Notes: generated from the sequence alone by a model not told the origin. A stretch of 20,685 bases of DNA from Acidobacteriota bacterium (GCA_030637805.1 DAOWFV010000102.1:1-20685), one strand, 5' to 3'. Numbered from the stretch's first letter, positions 1 to 8,600 are shown. Numbers and translations: made by a program.

Positions 1-161
1 TCAGGATCGCATTTTTGCCTAAAGCCGGGCTGACAATCTTCACCCAATTCACCACAGGCTATCAGATCAGAACTTTCGCAACCACAATCCATAGATTCGT
101 TATAAAGACCATCATAGCCGTTGGTTTTTAAATAGGTTTTTACTATCTCGCTAACATTCAT
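1..161 (-). CDS. Small Cys-rich hypothetical protein (partial, 3' end off the left edge)
   Basis: The minus strand reads from ATG at 161 with a strong GGAGG ribosome site just upstream, giving 53 codons without a stop before the window edge. The visible protein starts MNVSEIVKTYLKTNGYDGLY and then becomes Cys-rich, with Cys at residues 26, 28, 36, 43 and 51 (CGC, then single Cys residues, including a DCQPG stretch). The spacing looks like a small metal-binding or disulfide-rich module. No signal peptide is visible. I recall similar short 'NGYDGL...CGC' proteins of unknown function, but cannot verify this. GC here is about 42%, far below the rest of the window, and codons are AT-ending, which suggests recent horizontal acquisition. 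The start overlaps the stop of a 15-codon ORF (ATGA). Confidence 0.7.
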   Translation of the reverse strand, partial: MNVSEIVKTYLKTNGYDGLYNESMDCGCESSDLIACGELGEDCQPGFRQKCDP

Positions 162-205
162 TGTTCCTCCAGCCGTTTCTGCGTTAACCTCGCCTCACGG
201 GTCAT
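158..205 (-). CDS. Possible 15-codon upstream ORF coupled to the Cys-rich gene
   Basis: On the minus strand an ATG at 205 follows a very good Shine-Dalgarno run (GAGGAGGT about 6 nt upstream). It encodes MTREARLTQKRLEEQ and stops at TGA (160-158), which overlaps the ATG of the Cys-rich gene as ATGA. The ribosome site and overlap are what a leader peptide or translationally coupled mini-gene would show. The peptide has no recognisable attenuator features such as runs of one amino acid. It could also be the remnant of a longer gene truncated at a junction. Whether it is translated is unknown. Confidence 0.3.
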   Translation of the reverse strand: MTREARLTQKRLEEQ

Positions 206-272
206 GGCCCAACCTCCTCGATTGAACTTCGCGCCTTATTGTGACGCAACCGAGGCGAAGGTGGGGCCATGA
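202..272. repeat. Imperfect inverted repeat in the gap before msrB
   Basis: TCATGGCCC (202-210) and GGGCCATGA (264-272) are a perfect 9-bp inverted pair. The similarity continues inward (ACCTCCTCG at 212-220 against CGAGG..AGGT at 251-262, with a 3-nt insertion). Each arm looks like a ribosome site plus ATG pointing outward. The rest of the gap, 273-367, shows no gene or terminator I can support. The region sits where GC changes from about 42% to typical, so it may mark an insertion boundary. Confidence 0.4.
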
Positions 273-367
273 CGGGTCAGAACACGATTCGCTACAAGCA
301 CGGCGGGACGCCGCGATTCGCCGTCCGCAGTAGACACCCGGTGAGATATATGCGGGTTAGGGGGGGC

Positions 368-919
368 TCATTTTCCCTCGTCGAACAGCTCCAGGAGCTC
401 ACCGTAGCCCTCCTCCTCCAGATCCTCGACCGGGATGAAACGGAGCGCAGCCGAGTTCACGCAGTAACGAAGGCCGTTTGGAGCTGGCCCGTCGTCGAAA
501 ACGTGCCCGAGGTGGGAATCGGCGTTGGCCGAACGCACCTCAGTGCGGACCGTGAACCAGCTGCGGTCCTTCTTTTCGACGATGTTCTCTGTCTCCAGAG
601 GCTGGGTGAAGCTGGGCCATCCGGATCCGGATTCGAACTTGTCGAGCGAGGAAAAAAGCGGCTCCCCTGAGACCACGTCCACGTAGATGCCCGCCCGATG
701 GTTGTTCCAGTACTCGTTTTGAAAGGCTCGCTCGGTGCCGTTTTCCTGAGTCACGTGGTACTGCTCAGGTGTCAGACGTTCGCGGAGCTCCTCGTCGCTC
801 ATTTCGGTCCCTTTCTTCGTCTGGTGCTCCTGGTCTCCGGCCAGGGCCGGCCGGGTCGGGAGCCACAGCGATGCCGCGCTCAAACCCAGGATGACTGCTG
901 CAGCGGTGATTCTCTTCAT
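368..919 (-). CDS. msrB: Exported peptide-methionine (R)-S-oxide reductase MsrB
   Basis: A 183-residue protein that reduces the R epimer of methionine sulfoxide in proteins. Residues 1-27 are a Sec signal peptide (hydrophobic core, RPALA before the mature start), so it should act in the periplasm. The SelR/MsrB domain follows (about 41-175): SGSGWPSF, the DSHLGHVFDDGP block and the catalytic Cys in RYCVNSAALRF. That Cys is the only one in the protein. The two CxxC pairs that bind zinc in many MsrB proteins are replaced (D..S in YVDVVSG, and S/A before DSHLGHV), and the position of a common resolving Cys is Ser (SGSGW). Its ATG overlaps the TGA of msrA as ATGA, so the two are co-translated. 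Recycling probably relies directly on an external thiol donor; that is inference. Confidence 0.93.
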   Translation of the reverse strand: MKRITAAAVILGLSAASLWLPTRPALAGDQEHQTKKGTEMSDEELRERLTPEQYHVTQENGTERAFQNEYWNNHRAGIYVDVVSGEPLFSSLDKFESGSGWPSFTQPLETENIVEKKDRSWFTVRTEVRSANADSHLGHVFDDGPAPNGLRYCVNSAALRFIPVEDLEEEGYGELLELFDEGK

Positions 920-1563
920 TTCTTATCTCCCCAGAGCTCCTCGAGCCGCCGGTCGCGCCCACACCCACGGCGGTAATACCGATAGCGGATCGGGTGATGC
1001 TTGGCGTAATCCTGGTGGTATTCCTCCGCCGGGTAGAAGGTGGTTGAGGCGGCGATTTCGGTGTAGATCGACCCCATGAATGACGGATCCGTTGCCAACA
1101 CTTTCCTCGAGCGTTTGGCGGCCACTCGTTGGGCCTCGTCGTGGTAGAAAATTGCGCTCCGATACTGGCTGCCGACGTCACAGAATTGGCGGTCCTTGAC
1201 CGTCGGGTCGATATTGCGCCAGAAGTGTTCGAGCAGTTCCTCATAGCTGACCCTCTGCGGGTCGAACTCGACCCGGACCGCCTCGGCGTGGCCGGTGCCG
1301 CCGGCGGAGACCTCCTCGTATGTGGGGTCCTTGGCGTGGCCGCCCGTGTAGCCGGACACTGCCGAAAACACACCCTCGATCTTCTCGAGATCGGCCTCCA
1401 GACACCAGAAACAGCCCCCTGCGAAGGTGGCGACCGAGGGCTGGGTTGCCCGGCCCCCCGCGGTGCCGTCACCCGACCCTGCAGGAAGGGCGGCGAGGAT
1501 CGGCAACAACACCGCCACTGCGGCAGTCGCCAGTCGTCGTAGATTCAAATCGTGGCGGTCCAT
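916..1563 (-). CDS. msrA: Exported peptide-methionine (S)-S-oxide reductase MsrA
   Basis: A 215-residue protein that reduces the S epimer of methionine sulfoxide. I chose ATG at 1563 because GGGGGAG lies 2 nt upstream; an in-frame start at 1590 would add nine residues. The N-terminus has basic residues followed by a hydrophobic stretch (about 12-28) typical of a Sec signal. The MsrA fold carries the GGCFWC catalytic motif, GYTGG, the GHAEAV block, the DPTVKDRQFCDVGSQYRS stretch and EEYHQDY. A further Cys near the C-terminus (RRGCGRD) is a candidate resolving residue. The catalytic residue is Cys, not selenocysteine. It is the first gene of an msrA-msrB unit (ATGA overlap), divergent from the NamZ-like gene. 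Together they should repair oxidised envelope proteins. Confidence 0.94.
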   Translation of the reverse strand: MDRHDLNLRRLATAAVAVLLPILAALPAGSGDGTAGGRATQPSVATFAGGCFWCLEADLEKIEGVFSAVSGYTGGHAKDPTYEEVSAGGTGHAEAVRVEFDPQRVSYEELLEHFWRNIDPTVKDRQFCDVGSQYRSAIFYHDEAQRVAAKRSRKVLATDPSFMGSIYTEIAASTTFYPAEEYHQDYAKHHPIRYRYYRRGCGRDRRLEELWGDKK

Positions 1564-1639
1564 CGCTCCCCCTTGAAGCCGTTCCACCACATGTAATGCC
1601 GATCGGTCGCAAAAAGTTTCATCTGCGTGTGGATGGGTG

Positions 1640-1690
1640 AACCCGCACTTCTCAACACCCCGCTATGCGACGTGGTGAGAAGTACGGGTT
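1640..1690. repeat. Large dyad (15-bp arms, one mismatch) upstream of the DUF1343 gene
   Basis: AACCCGCACTTCTCA (1640-1654) and TGAGAAGTACGGGTT (1676-1690) are inverted copies with one mismatch and a 21-nt loop. The right arm ends directly against the AGGA ribosome site (1691-1694) of the + strand gene starting at 1702. The dyad lies between the divergent msrA and DUF1343 genes. It could be an operator for a dimeric regulator of both, or a hairpin in the leader that affects translation. No T-tract follows, so it is not an intrinsic terminator. Confidence 0.5.
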
Positions 1691-1701
1691 AGGATCAACC
1701 C

Positions 1702-2880
1702 ATGACACGAGTCGTTACCGGTCTTGAGGTGCTCTTGGAGACTCCGGAGCTGGTGGGGGGGCGGCGCTGGGCGTTGCTCGCCAACCATGCGGCGGTGACC
1801 GCCGATCTCGATCCTGCCCGGGGGGTCCTGGCGACGGCCGGGGTCGGATCGCTGGTGTGCCTCTTCTCCCCCGAGCACGGTCTCGACGGAATCGCCCAGG
1901 ATATGGAGGCAGTGGCTGACGAGGGTGACCCGATCACCGGTGCCGAGGTGCGGTCCCTTTACGGCAGCGATGCGGCAACCCTGGCGCCTTCGGCGGAAGA
2001 TCTCGAAGGTGTCGAGGTCCTGGTGGTGGATCTCCCCGACATCGGCACGCGGCACTACACCTTTGCCGCCACCATGGACGCGGCCATGACGGCCTGCGAG
2101 CGTGGGGGTGTCGAGGTGATGGTGCTCGACCGGCCGAACCCAATCGGTGGAGTACAACGCGAGGGAGGTCTTGTGCGGGCGGGCTTCGAGTCCTTCGTGT
2201 CGCAGCTGCCGGTCCCGGTGCGGCACGGTCTCACATTGGGTGAGATAGCGCTCCTCTTGCATCGCGAGCGCTCACCGGAACTCGAGCTGACTGTGGTTCC
2301 TTGCCGCGGCTGGCATCGATCCGACTGGTGGGACGCTACCGGATTGCCGTGGGTGCCGCCCAGCCCCAACATGCCGACCCTTGACACGGCTGCCCTCTAC
2401 CCCGGGCTGTGCCTCGTGGAGGCCACGACCCTGTCCGAGGGACGTGGCACAACCCGGCCCTTCCACCTCGTAGGGGCGCCGTGGGTCGATGCCGATGAAC
2501 TGGTGACGGCGCTCCGTGGTCGCGACATTCAGGGGGTCGCCTTCCGCGCCGTGCGCTTTCGTCCCCAGTTCCAGAAGCACGCCCTCGAGGTCTGTAGCGG
2601 GGTGGAGATACACGTCACCGACAGGATGGCGCTGCAACCACTCGCACTCGGCCTGGAGCTCCTGCGCGCTGTCCGCCAGCTTGACCCGGAATCCTTCGCC
2701 TGGCGCCCCGACCCCTACGAGTTCGTAGTCGACGTGCCGGCCATCGACCTCCTGACCGGTTCCGCCGCCGCCCGTGAAGCTCTCGAACGCGGAGAGGATT
2801 TTGAGCCGCTCCTCGCCGACTGGCGGCGGGAGGTGGCGGCCTTCGAGGAGACGCTCGACGACATCCTTCTTTATCGGTGA
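1702..2880 (+). CDS. DUF1343 family protein, NamZ-like exo-beta-N-acetylmuramidase
   Basis: A 392-residue, full-length DUF1343 protein. Members of this family include NamZ, an exo-N-acetylmuramidase that removes terminal MurNAc from peptidoglycan fragments during cell-wall recycling. Family landmarks are visible in order: ANHAAV (27-32), FSPEHGL (55-61), DLPDIGTRHYTF (110-121), LDRPNPIGG (142-150), PSPNMPT (220-226) and SEGRGTTRPF (245-254). The ATG at 1702 has AGGA 7 nt upstream. There is no visible signal peptide or membrane segment, so it may act in the cytoplasm on imported muropeptides, unlike secreted homologues. It is a single-gene unit, divergent from msrA and convergent with the desulfurase gene. 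Family assignment is firm; the exact substrate is not shown by the sequence. Confidence 0.88.
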   Translation: MTRVVTGLEVLLETPELVGGRRWALLANHAAVTADLDPARGVLATAGVGSLVCLFSPEHGLDGIAQDMEAVADEGDPITGAEVRSLYGSDAATLAPSAEDLEGVEVLVVDLPDIGTRHYTFAATMDAAMTACERGGVEVMVLDRPNPIGGVQREGGLVRAGFESFVSQLPVPVRHGLTLGEIALLLHRERSPELELTVVPCRGWHRSDWWDATGLPWVPPSPNMPTLDTAALYPGLCLVEATTLSEGRGTTRPFHLVGAPWVDADELVTALRGRDIQGVAFRAVRFRPQFQKHALEVCSGVEIHVTDRMALQPLALGLELLRAVRQLDPESFAWRPDPYEFVVDVPAIDLLTGSAAAREALERGEDFEPLLADWRREVAAFEETLDDILLYR

Positions 2881-2885
2881 AGGCT

Positions 2886-2914
2886 GAGGGTTCAAGAGTT
2901 CAAAGGTCAAAACT
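2886..2914. repeat. Short heptad-like repeat in a convergent gap
   Basis: The 40-nt gap between the convergent DUF1343 and desulfurase genes holds a degenerate array of TTCAA/GTCAA units spaced 7-8 nt (GGGTTCA, AGAGTTCA, AAGGTCA, AAAC). It resembles the clearer 7-nt arrays at 4265-4297, 5631-5679, 9088-9108 and 10566-10607. Confidence 0.4.
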
Positions 2915-2920
2915 GGGAAA

Positions 2921-4093
2921 TCAACGATGCTGGCGCCCAACTTCCCTCAGCCTCTTCACCTCCTCGATGATCCGTTCGGCCGCCCGGTCCACCTCGGTCT
3001 CGGTGGTAAATCGACCGACGCCGAGGCGGATCGAGGCTGCGCCGAGGTCCTTTTTCACGCCCATAGCGCTGAGTACTGGCGAGGGCTCGGAGTGCGTTGA
3101 GGTGCACGCCGAACCGGTAGAGAAGGCGAGGTCGGGCAGTGACACCAGCAAGGCGTTGGCCTCGATCCCCGCAAAGCTCAGGTTGGTGGTTCCTGGCAGG
3201 CGGTGTGTCCGGGACCCGTTGACGAAGACGCCGTCGAGCTCCGCCACCAGCCGCCCTTCGAGACGATCTCGGAGGCCGGCGAGGCGAGCGGGCTCTTCGT
3301 CGAACCCGTCCACCGCGAGCTCGAGAGCGCGAGCCATCCCCACCACCCCCGGCACGTTCACCGTTCCCGAGCGGAGGCCGCCCTCCTGGCCGCCCCCTAT
3401 AATCTGCGCCTCCACATGCAGCGGAGGCCGTGAACGGCGCAGATAGAGCCCGCCGACGCCCTTCGGACCATAGAACTTGTGGGCGGAAAAGCTGAGCAAG
3501 TCGACCTCTAGATTGCGAAGGTCGACTTCCAGCTTGCCGACCGCCTGCGCCGCGTCGCAGTGCAGGAGGGCACCGCGCTTGTGGACCGCGGCCGCGATCT
3601 TGGCCACCGGCTGCACGGCGCCGGTTTCGTTGTTGGCGAGCATCAGGCTCACCATGGCGGTGTCTTCGCGCATCGCAGAGAGGAGCTCATCGGGCCGCAC
3701 CCGCCCCTCCCCATCGACCCCGATGACAGTTAGGTCCCAACCGTCGCGCTCTAGCCGGCGGAGGGGCTCGAGGACCGCGGGGTGTTCGGTCACCTGGGTC
3801 ACGAGGTGGCGGCGGCGCGGAGCGAGGGCGCTCGCGGCCCCGCACAGCGCGAGGTTGTTGGCCTCGGTGGCGCCGGCGGTGAAGACGAACTCAGTGGGCG
3901 ATCCCGCGTGGAGGCAGCGGGCGACAGTGGCGCGCGCGTCCTCGACCGCCGTGGCCGCGGCCTGTCCGGGCCGGTGGGCGCGGCTCGACGGGTTGGCCGC
4001 ATATTCGGAGAAGAAGGGAAGCATCGCCTCCACAACCCCGGGATCGCACGGGGTGGTGGCGTTGTAGTCGAGGTAGATGACGTTGCCGTTCAT
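2921..4093 (-). CDS. Cysteine desulfurase, IscS/NifS type
   Basis: A 390-residue PLP enzyme that removes sulfur from cysteine as a persulfide for Fe-S clusters, thio-modified tRNA and possibly selenium metabolism. Visible are the N-terminal YLDYNATTP motif (7-15), the cofactor-stacking His in TEHPAV (His104), the ANNETG block (153-158), the HCDAAQ block, the PLP Lys in SFSAHKFYGPKG (Lys206) and the persulfide Cys in STGSACTSTHSEPS (Cys330). The GSAC loop with a following EPS is class I (IscS/NifS), not SufS/CsdA. No IscU, IscR or NifU lies next to it, so the partner pathway is open. No good ribosome site precedes the ATG at 4093. The gene starts against the repeat element at 4122. Confidence 0.92.
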   Translation of the reverse strand: MNGNVIYLDYNATTPCDPGVVEAMLPFFSEYAANPSSRAHRPGQAAATAVEDARATVARCLHAGSPTEFVFTAGATEANNLALCGAASALAPRRRHLVTQVTEHPAVLEPLRRLERDGWDLTVIGVDGEGRVRPDELLSAMREDTAMVSLMLANNETGAVQPVAKIAAAVHKRGALLHCDAAQAVGKLEVDLRNLEVDLLSFSAHKFYGPKGVGGLYLRRSRPPLHVEAQIIGGGQEGGLRSGTVNVPGVVGMARALELAVDGFDEEPARLAGLRDRLEGRLVAELDGVFVNGSRTHRLPGTTNLSFAGIEANALLVSLPDLAFSTGSACTSTHSEPSPVLSAMGVKKDLGAASIRLGVGRFTTETEVDRAAERIIEEVKRLREVGRQHR

Positions 4094-4121
4094 GTCGTAC
4101 AGGGGGATTCTACCCCCGAGT

Positions 4122-4297
4122 GAGTTTTTAGTTTTGAATTGAGCACTTCTGCTTGCTCACGGGGAGCGCTACGGGAGAGGATCACCCGAAGTCAGCAGCT
4201 CATTGCCGGAACGAGCCAAGCGCGGGCAACACGCTCAGGTCACTTGACTGATTAGCGCGCCGGTAACTCAAAACTCAAAACTCAAAACTAAGAACTC
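4122..4297. repeat. Intergenic element with inverted heptad-repeat ends
   Basis: The gap between the divergent desulfurase and ribBA genes is bounded by an inverted pair: GAGTTTTTAGTTTTGA (4122-4137) and TCAAAACTAAGAACTC (4282-4297), 15 of 16 bases complementary. The right end is part of a 7-nt tandem array (AACTCAA three times, then AACTAAG, AACTC; 4265-4297). The 145-nt interior (4138-4281) has no ORF or recognised motif. AT-rich ends around a GC-rich core resemble a small non-autonomous repetitive element, but no target duplication was found. Confidence 0.5.
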
Positions 4298-4350
4298 CCT
4301 TGTGACCAGTGCCCTTGCGGTGCGCACAGTTGCGGGCTACCATGCGAGCC

Positions 4351-4367
4351 CGCCTGGTTCGCAGGCG
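4351..4367 (+). promoter_or_regulatory. Hairpin in the ribBA leader next to the ribosome site
   Basis: CGCCTG (4351-4356) pairs with CAGGCG (4362-4367) around a 5-nt GTTCG loop. The stem ends a few bases before the GGGAG Shine-Dalgarno of ribBA (4373-4377). It is placed where it could influence translation. The conserved core of an FMN riboswitch is not present, so any regulatory role is speculative. Confidence 0.3.
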
Positions 4368-4384
4368 GAACTGGGAGCGGACTC

Positions 4385-5605
4385 ATGACCGAACGAGCAC
4401 AGGACGTCTTCATCACCGTTGAAGAGGCGGTGGCGCGGATCGCCCGCGGCGAGCAGGTGATCGTCGTCGATGACGAAGACCGCGAGAACGAGGGGGATCT
4501 AATCCTCGCCTCCGAGAAGGTGAACCCGGAGGCGATCAACTTCATGGCCCGCTTCGGCCGCGGCCTGATCTGCGTCTCACTGACCGCGGATCGCTGCGAT
4601 GACCTCGGCCTACCGCTGATGGTCGAAAAAAACACCTCGACCCACGGCACCGCCTTCACGGTCAGCGTCGAGGTCAGGGAGGGGATCACGACCGGTATCT
4701 CGGCTCACGATCGTGCGGCAACGGTGGATGCGCTGGTGAATCCGGCCACCCGACCCGAGGACCTCCAGCGACCTGGCCACATGTTCCCTCTGCGGGCGCG
4801 TAAGGGTGGGGTGCTGAAGAGGGCGGGCCACACCGAGGCCTCGGTGGATCTGGCGCGCATAGCGGGCCTCTTACCCTCCGGGGTCTTGTGCGAGATCATG
4901 GATGATGACGGGCAGATGGCGCGCCTGCCGCGGCTCCAGGAGTTCGCGCGCGAGCACGGGCTGGGAATCCTCACCGTAGCCGACCTGATCGCCCACCGGA
5001 TGCGCACCGAGAATCTGGTAGAAAGGGTCGCGGGTCCCGAGCTGCCCACGCAGGCCGGTGATTTCCGAATCTACGGCTATCGCAACCGGGTGACAGGCGA
5101 AGAGCACGTGGCACTGGTGATGGGTGAGATCGATCCGGAGCAACCGGTGCTGGTCAGGGTGCACTCCCAGTGCCTCACCGGCGACATCTTTGGCTCCAGG
5201 CGCTGTGACTGCGGCGCTCAGCTCGAAGCCGCCATGCGACTCATCGCCTCCGAGGGTAGGGGCGTCCTCCTTTACCTGCTTCAGGAGGGTCGTGGAATCG
5301 GGTTGTTTAACAAGCTGCGCGCCTACGAGCTCCAGGATCAAGGGGCGGACACTGTTGAGGCCAACGTCCACCTCGGATTCAAGGCCGATCCCCGGGACTA
5401 CGGAACCGGCGCACAGATTCTGGCCGATCTCGGCGCGCGCAGGCTGCGCCTGATGACCAACAACCCGAAGAAGTTTACCGCCTTGCGCGGCTTCGGTCTG
5501 GAGATCGTCGAGCGGGTGCCGCTGGAGGTGCCGCCCACCGACAGCAGCCGACCCTACCTCGAAACCAAGAAGAACAAGATGGGGCACCTGCTGAAGATGG
5601 TGTGA
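4385..5605 (+). CDS. ribBA: Bifunctional riboflavin biosynthesis protein RibBA
   Basis: A 406-residue fusion supplying both precursors of riboflavin. The N-terminal half (about 9-205) is 3,4-dihydroxy-2-butanone-4-phosphate synthase, with DDEDRENEGDL (29-39), the STHGTAFTVSV block (85-95), TTGISAHDRA (102-111) and the RPGHMFPLRA loop (129-138). The C-terminal half (about 210-400) is GTP cyclohydrolase II, with zinc ligands Cys263, Cys274 and Cys276 (SQCLTGDIFGSRRCDCG), EGRGIGL (301-307) and TNNPKK. Both active sites look intact. The ATG at 4385 is preceded by GGGAGCGG. No other rib genes are adjacent, so the pathway is dispersed here. A repeat array and mfd follow on the same strand. Confidence 0.96.
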   Translation: MTERAQDVFITVEEAVARIARGEQVIVVDDEDRENEGDLILASEKVNPEAINFMARFGRGLICVSLTADRCDDLGLPLMVEKNTSTHGTAFTVSVEVREGITTGISAHDRAATVDALVNPATRPEDLQRPGHMFPLRARKGGVLKRAGHTEASVDLARIAGLLPSGVLCEIMDDDGQMARLPRLQEFAREHGLGILTVADLIAHRMRTENLVERVAGPELPTQAGDFRIYGYRNRVTGEEHVALVMGEIDPEQPVLVRVHSQCLTGDIFGSRRCDCGAQLEAAMRLIASEGRGVLLYLLQEGRGIGLFNKLRAYELQDQGADTVEANVHLGFKADPRDYGTGAQILADLGARRLRLMTNNPKKFTALRGFGLEIVERVPLEVPPTDSSRPYLETKKNKMGHLLKMV

Positions 5606-5630
5606 TCGCGGGATCTGCCCGTGTCCGCCG

Positions 5631-5679
5631 GAGACCTGAGACCTGAGACTTTAGACTTGAGACCTGAGACTTGAGACCT
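5631..5679 (+). repeat. Seven tandem 7-nt repeats (GAGACCT-type)
   Basis: Seven contiguous heptamers, GAGACCT with variants GAGACTT and TAGACTT, fill most of the gap between ribBA and mfd. The array ends 9 nt before the mfd ATG, and an alternative TTG start for mfd (5671) lies inside it. The same GAGACCT unit recurs at 10672-10729. Confidence 0.85.
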
Positions 5680-5688
5680 TCTCTCCAC

Positions 5689-8600
5689 ATGACGAGCTAC
5701 CCTCTCCCTGACCTCAGCGAGCTGACCCGCCAGCTGGTGCAAGGCGTCCCCGGGCTGGCGGTGGGTGGGGTGGTACCGGGCGCCAGGGCCCTTGCCGTCG
5801 CGGCGGTCGCAGCCGGCGGCTGGCCTCGAAAACTCGGCCTGGTCGTGGTGCCGCATGTGGCCGAAGCCGAGGACCTGGCGGCGGGGCTCGGTCTGCTTGC
5901 CCCGGGCTTGCGGGTCGGGGTTGCGCCTGCCGAGCTTGCCGGTCCCTACCTCGGCGCCGAACCGCCGTTGGCCGCCCGACTGCAGGCGATGCGGCTCCTG
6001 CACCGAGTCGCGGCGGGCGAGATAGACCTGGTGGTGGCCTCGGCGAGAGTCCTCGCCTCACCTATTCCGCTCCCCTCAGCGGTCGCGGAAGGTGCGCTGC
6101 ACCTCGAGGTGGGGAAGCGCATCGACCCGCAAGAGCTGGCCGGACGGCTCACAGCAGCCGGCTATCGCCGGGTCGACCTGGTCGAGGAAGCCGGGGAGTA
6201 CGCCATCCGCGGTTGGGTGGTCGATCTGCACACGGGCGGAGAGACCGGTCTTCGCCTACAGCTCGACGACGATGTGGTGGAGGCGATTCGCCCCTTCGAT
6301 CCCGCCTCGCAGCGCGGCTGCGGCGAGTCCCTCGAGCGCCTTACGGTACTCCCCCTCGACGGCTTCCCGGCAGAGAAGGAGCGACTCGACGCCCTGGCCG
6401 CCCATCTCGAGAGGAAGTGCCCGGCGCTTGCGGTCCAAATCGCGGAGGGAGCGGAACGCCGTTTGTGGTGGGGTGCGCTGCATCTCGCCGGGCAGTCGAC
6501 GAGCTGGCTTGATGTTGCCGGTGAGATTGTGGTCTGCGATCGCGACGAGGTGCTCGGCGAGCTGGGTCGCTGGTGGACCGTTCAAGAGCGGGAGTGGCAG
6601 ACCCTGAGCCGCCGGGCGATGGAGCTGCCGCCGCCGCCGAGCATGCTCATTTCGCCGGATGATCTCCGGCCGTCTCTCGAAACGCCGTCGCTGAGGTTGG
6701 AGCAGCTCGAGCTGGTCGACGGCTCGACGACTTGGCGCCGCCTGGCCACTCATCCGGCCGAAAGCTTCGTGCGACGCCTCCCCGACCTGGTGCCGACCTT
6801 GCGCGCACGACGCGGACAGGACCTGGCCCAGGCCCTTGTTGTGGCCTCGGCCGGGGAGGGACGCCGCTTCGCCCACCTTTTATGCGAGGGTGGCGTGGAC
6901 CCCGTACCGGCGCCGCCGCCGCGGGGGGGAGTGTCGATCGTCGAAGGAGGTCCGCAGCACGGTTTCATCTGGGAGGGCGAGCTTGCGGTCTATGGGCGGC
7001 GAGACCTCACAGCCGCCCCTGCGCCGCGCCGGCGCTCCGGCGTGAGCGCCTTCGCGTCGGATCTGCGCGATCTTCGGCCCGGAGACCTGGTGGTGCATAT
7101 CGACCACGGCATCGGAGTCTTCACCGGTTTCCGGCGGGTTCAGGTGGAGGACCGGGAACTGGAGATGATGGCGCTCGCCTACCACGGCGGCGACTCCCTC
7201 ATGGTGCCGGTGGAGCGGGCGGACCTGATCCAGAAATACGCGTCGGGTGAGGCGGACGTCAGCCCCCGACTCGACCGCCTCGGCGGGGGAAGCTGGCGGC
7301 GGCGCAAGGCGCGGGTCAAGAAGGCGGTGCGCGAGATGGCGGCGGAGCTCTTGCGTCTGGCGGCTGTTCGTCATGCCTCCAGGGGGTACGAATTCTCCTT
7401 GGACTCGCCGTGGCAGAGGGAGTTCGAGGACGCCTTCGAGTTCGACCTCACCCCGGACCAGGAGCGGGCGGTGTCGGAGATCAAGGGCGATATGGAGTCG
7501 CCACGTCCCATGGACCGGCTCCTGTGCGGCGATGTCGGATATGGCAAGACCGAGGTCGCCATCCGCGCCTCCTTCAAGGCTGTGCTTGACGGCAAGCAGG
7601 TGGCCGTGCTGGCGCCCACCACGATTCTTGTCGAGCAACACCTCGAGACCTTTCGGCGACGGTTCGAAGGCTTCCTCGTGGAGATTCGCATGCTCTCCCG
7701 TTTCACCACCGCGGCCGAGGCGAAGGATGCGGTGGAGGGTCTCGCCGAGGGGAAGGTGGATGTGGTGGTTGGAACCCACCGCCTTCTCTCCGACTCGGTT
7801 CGGTTCCGCGATCTCGGCCTGGTGATCCTCGACGAGGAGCAGCGCTTCGGTGTCGCTCAGAAGGAGCGGCTCAAACGGCTGCGCACCGAGATCGACGTCG
7901 TCGCCATGTCGGCCACCCCCATCCCGCGCACCCTCAACATGACCCTCAGCGGGCTGCGCGAGGTCTCGCTCATCGAGACTCCTCCCCGGGACCGCCAGGC
8001 GGTCGAGACCTCGGTCCTCGAGTTCTCTGAGGATGTGGTGCGCGAGGCGGTCCTCTACGAGATGGAGCGCGGCGGCCAGGTCTACTTCGTGCACAACCGG
8101 GTTCGTTCCATCGGCGCAGTGGCAGAGTGGCTGCGGCGGGCGGTGCCCGAGGCGCGGGTCGTGGTGGCTCACGGTCAGATGTCTGAACGCCCCCTCGAGC
8201 GCGCCATGCGCACCTTCCTCGACGGCGAGGCCGACGTGCTCCTGGCCACCGCGATCATCGAGAACGGCCTCGACATCCCCAACGCCAACACCCTGCTCGT
8301 CAACCGTGCAGACCGCTTTGGCCTTGCCCAGCTTTACCAGCTGCGCGGCCGTGTCGGACGCTCGGAACGTCTCGCCTTCGCATACTTTCTGGTCCCGCCC
8401 GGCAAGGCTCTCTCCCCGACCGCACGCGCTCGTCTGGCGGCGATTCAGGAGTTCTGCGAGCTTGGAGCAGGCTTCCGAATCGCCGCTCGCGACCTCGAGA
8501 TCCGGGGCGCCGGGAACCTGCTCGGCGCAGAGCAGCACGGGTTCCTGGAGGCGGTCGGGTTTGAAACCTACTGCCAGCTGCTGGAGGAGGCGGTGGCAGA

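Noticed and set aside
269..670. A 133-codon + strand frame starting at ATG 269 with a plausible ribosome site.
   Set aside because: Most of it is antisense to msrB, and the first 33 codons show no recognisable features. Its start context is half of the inverted repeat.
4298..4384. FMN riboswitch upstream of ribBA.
   Set aside because: The conserved FMN riboswitch core is absent; only a small hairpin before the ribosome site is visible.
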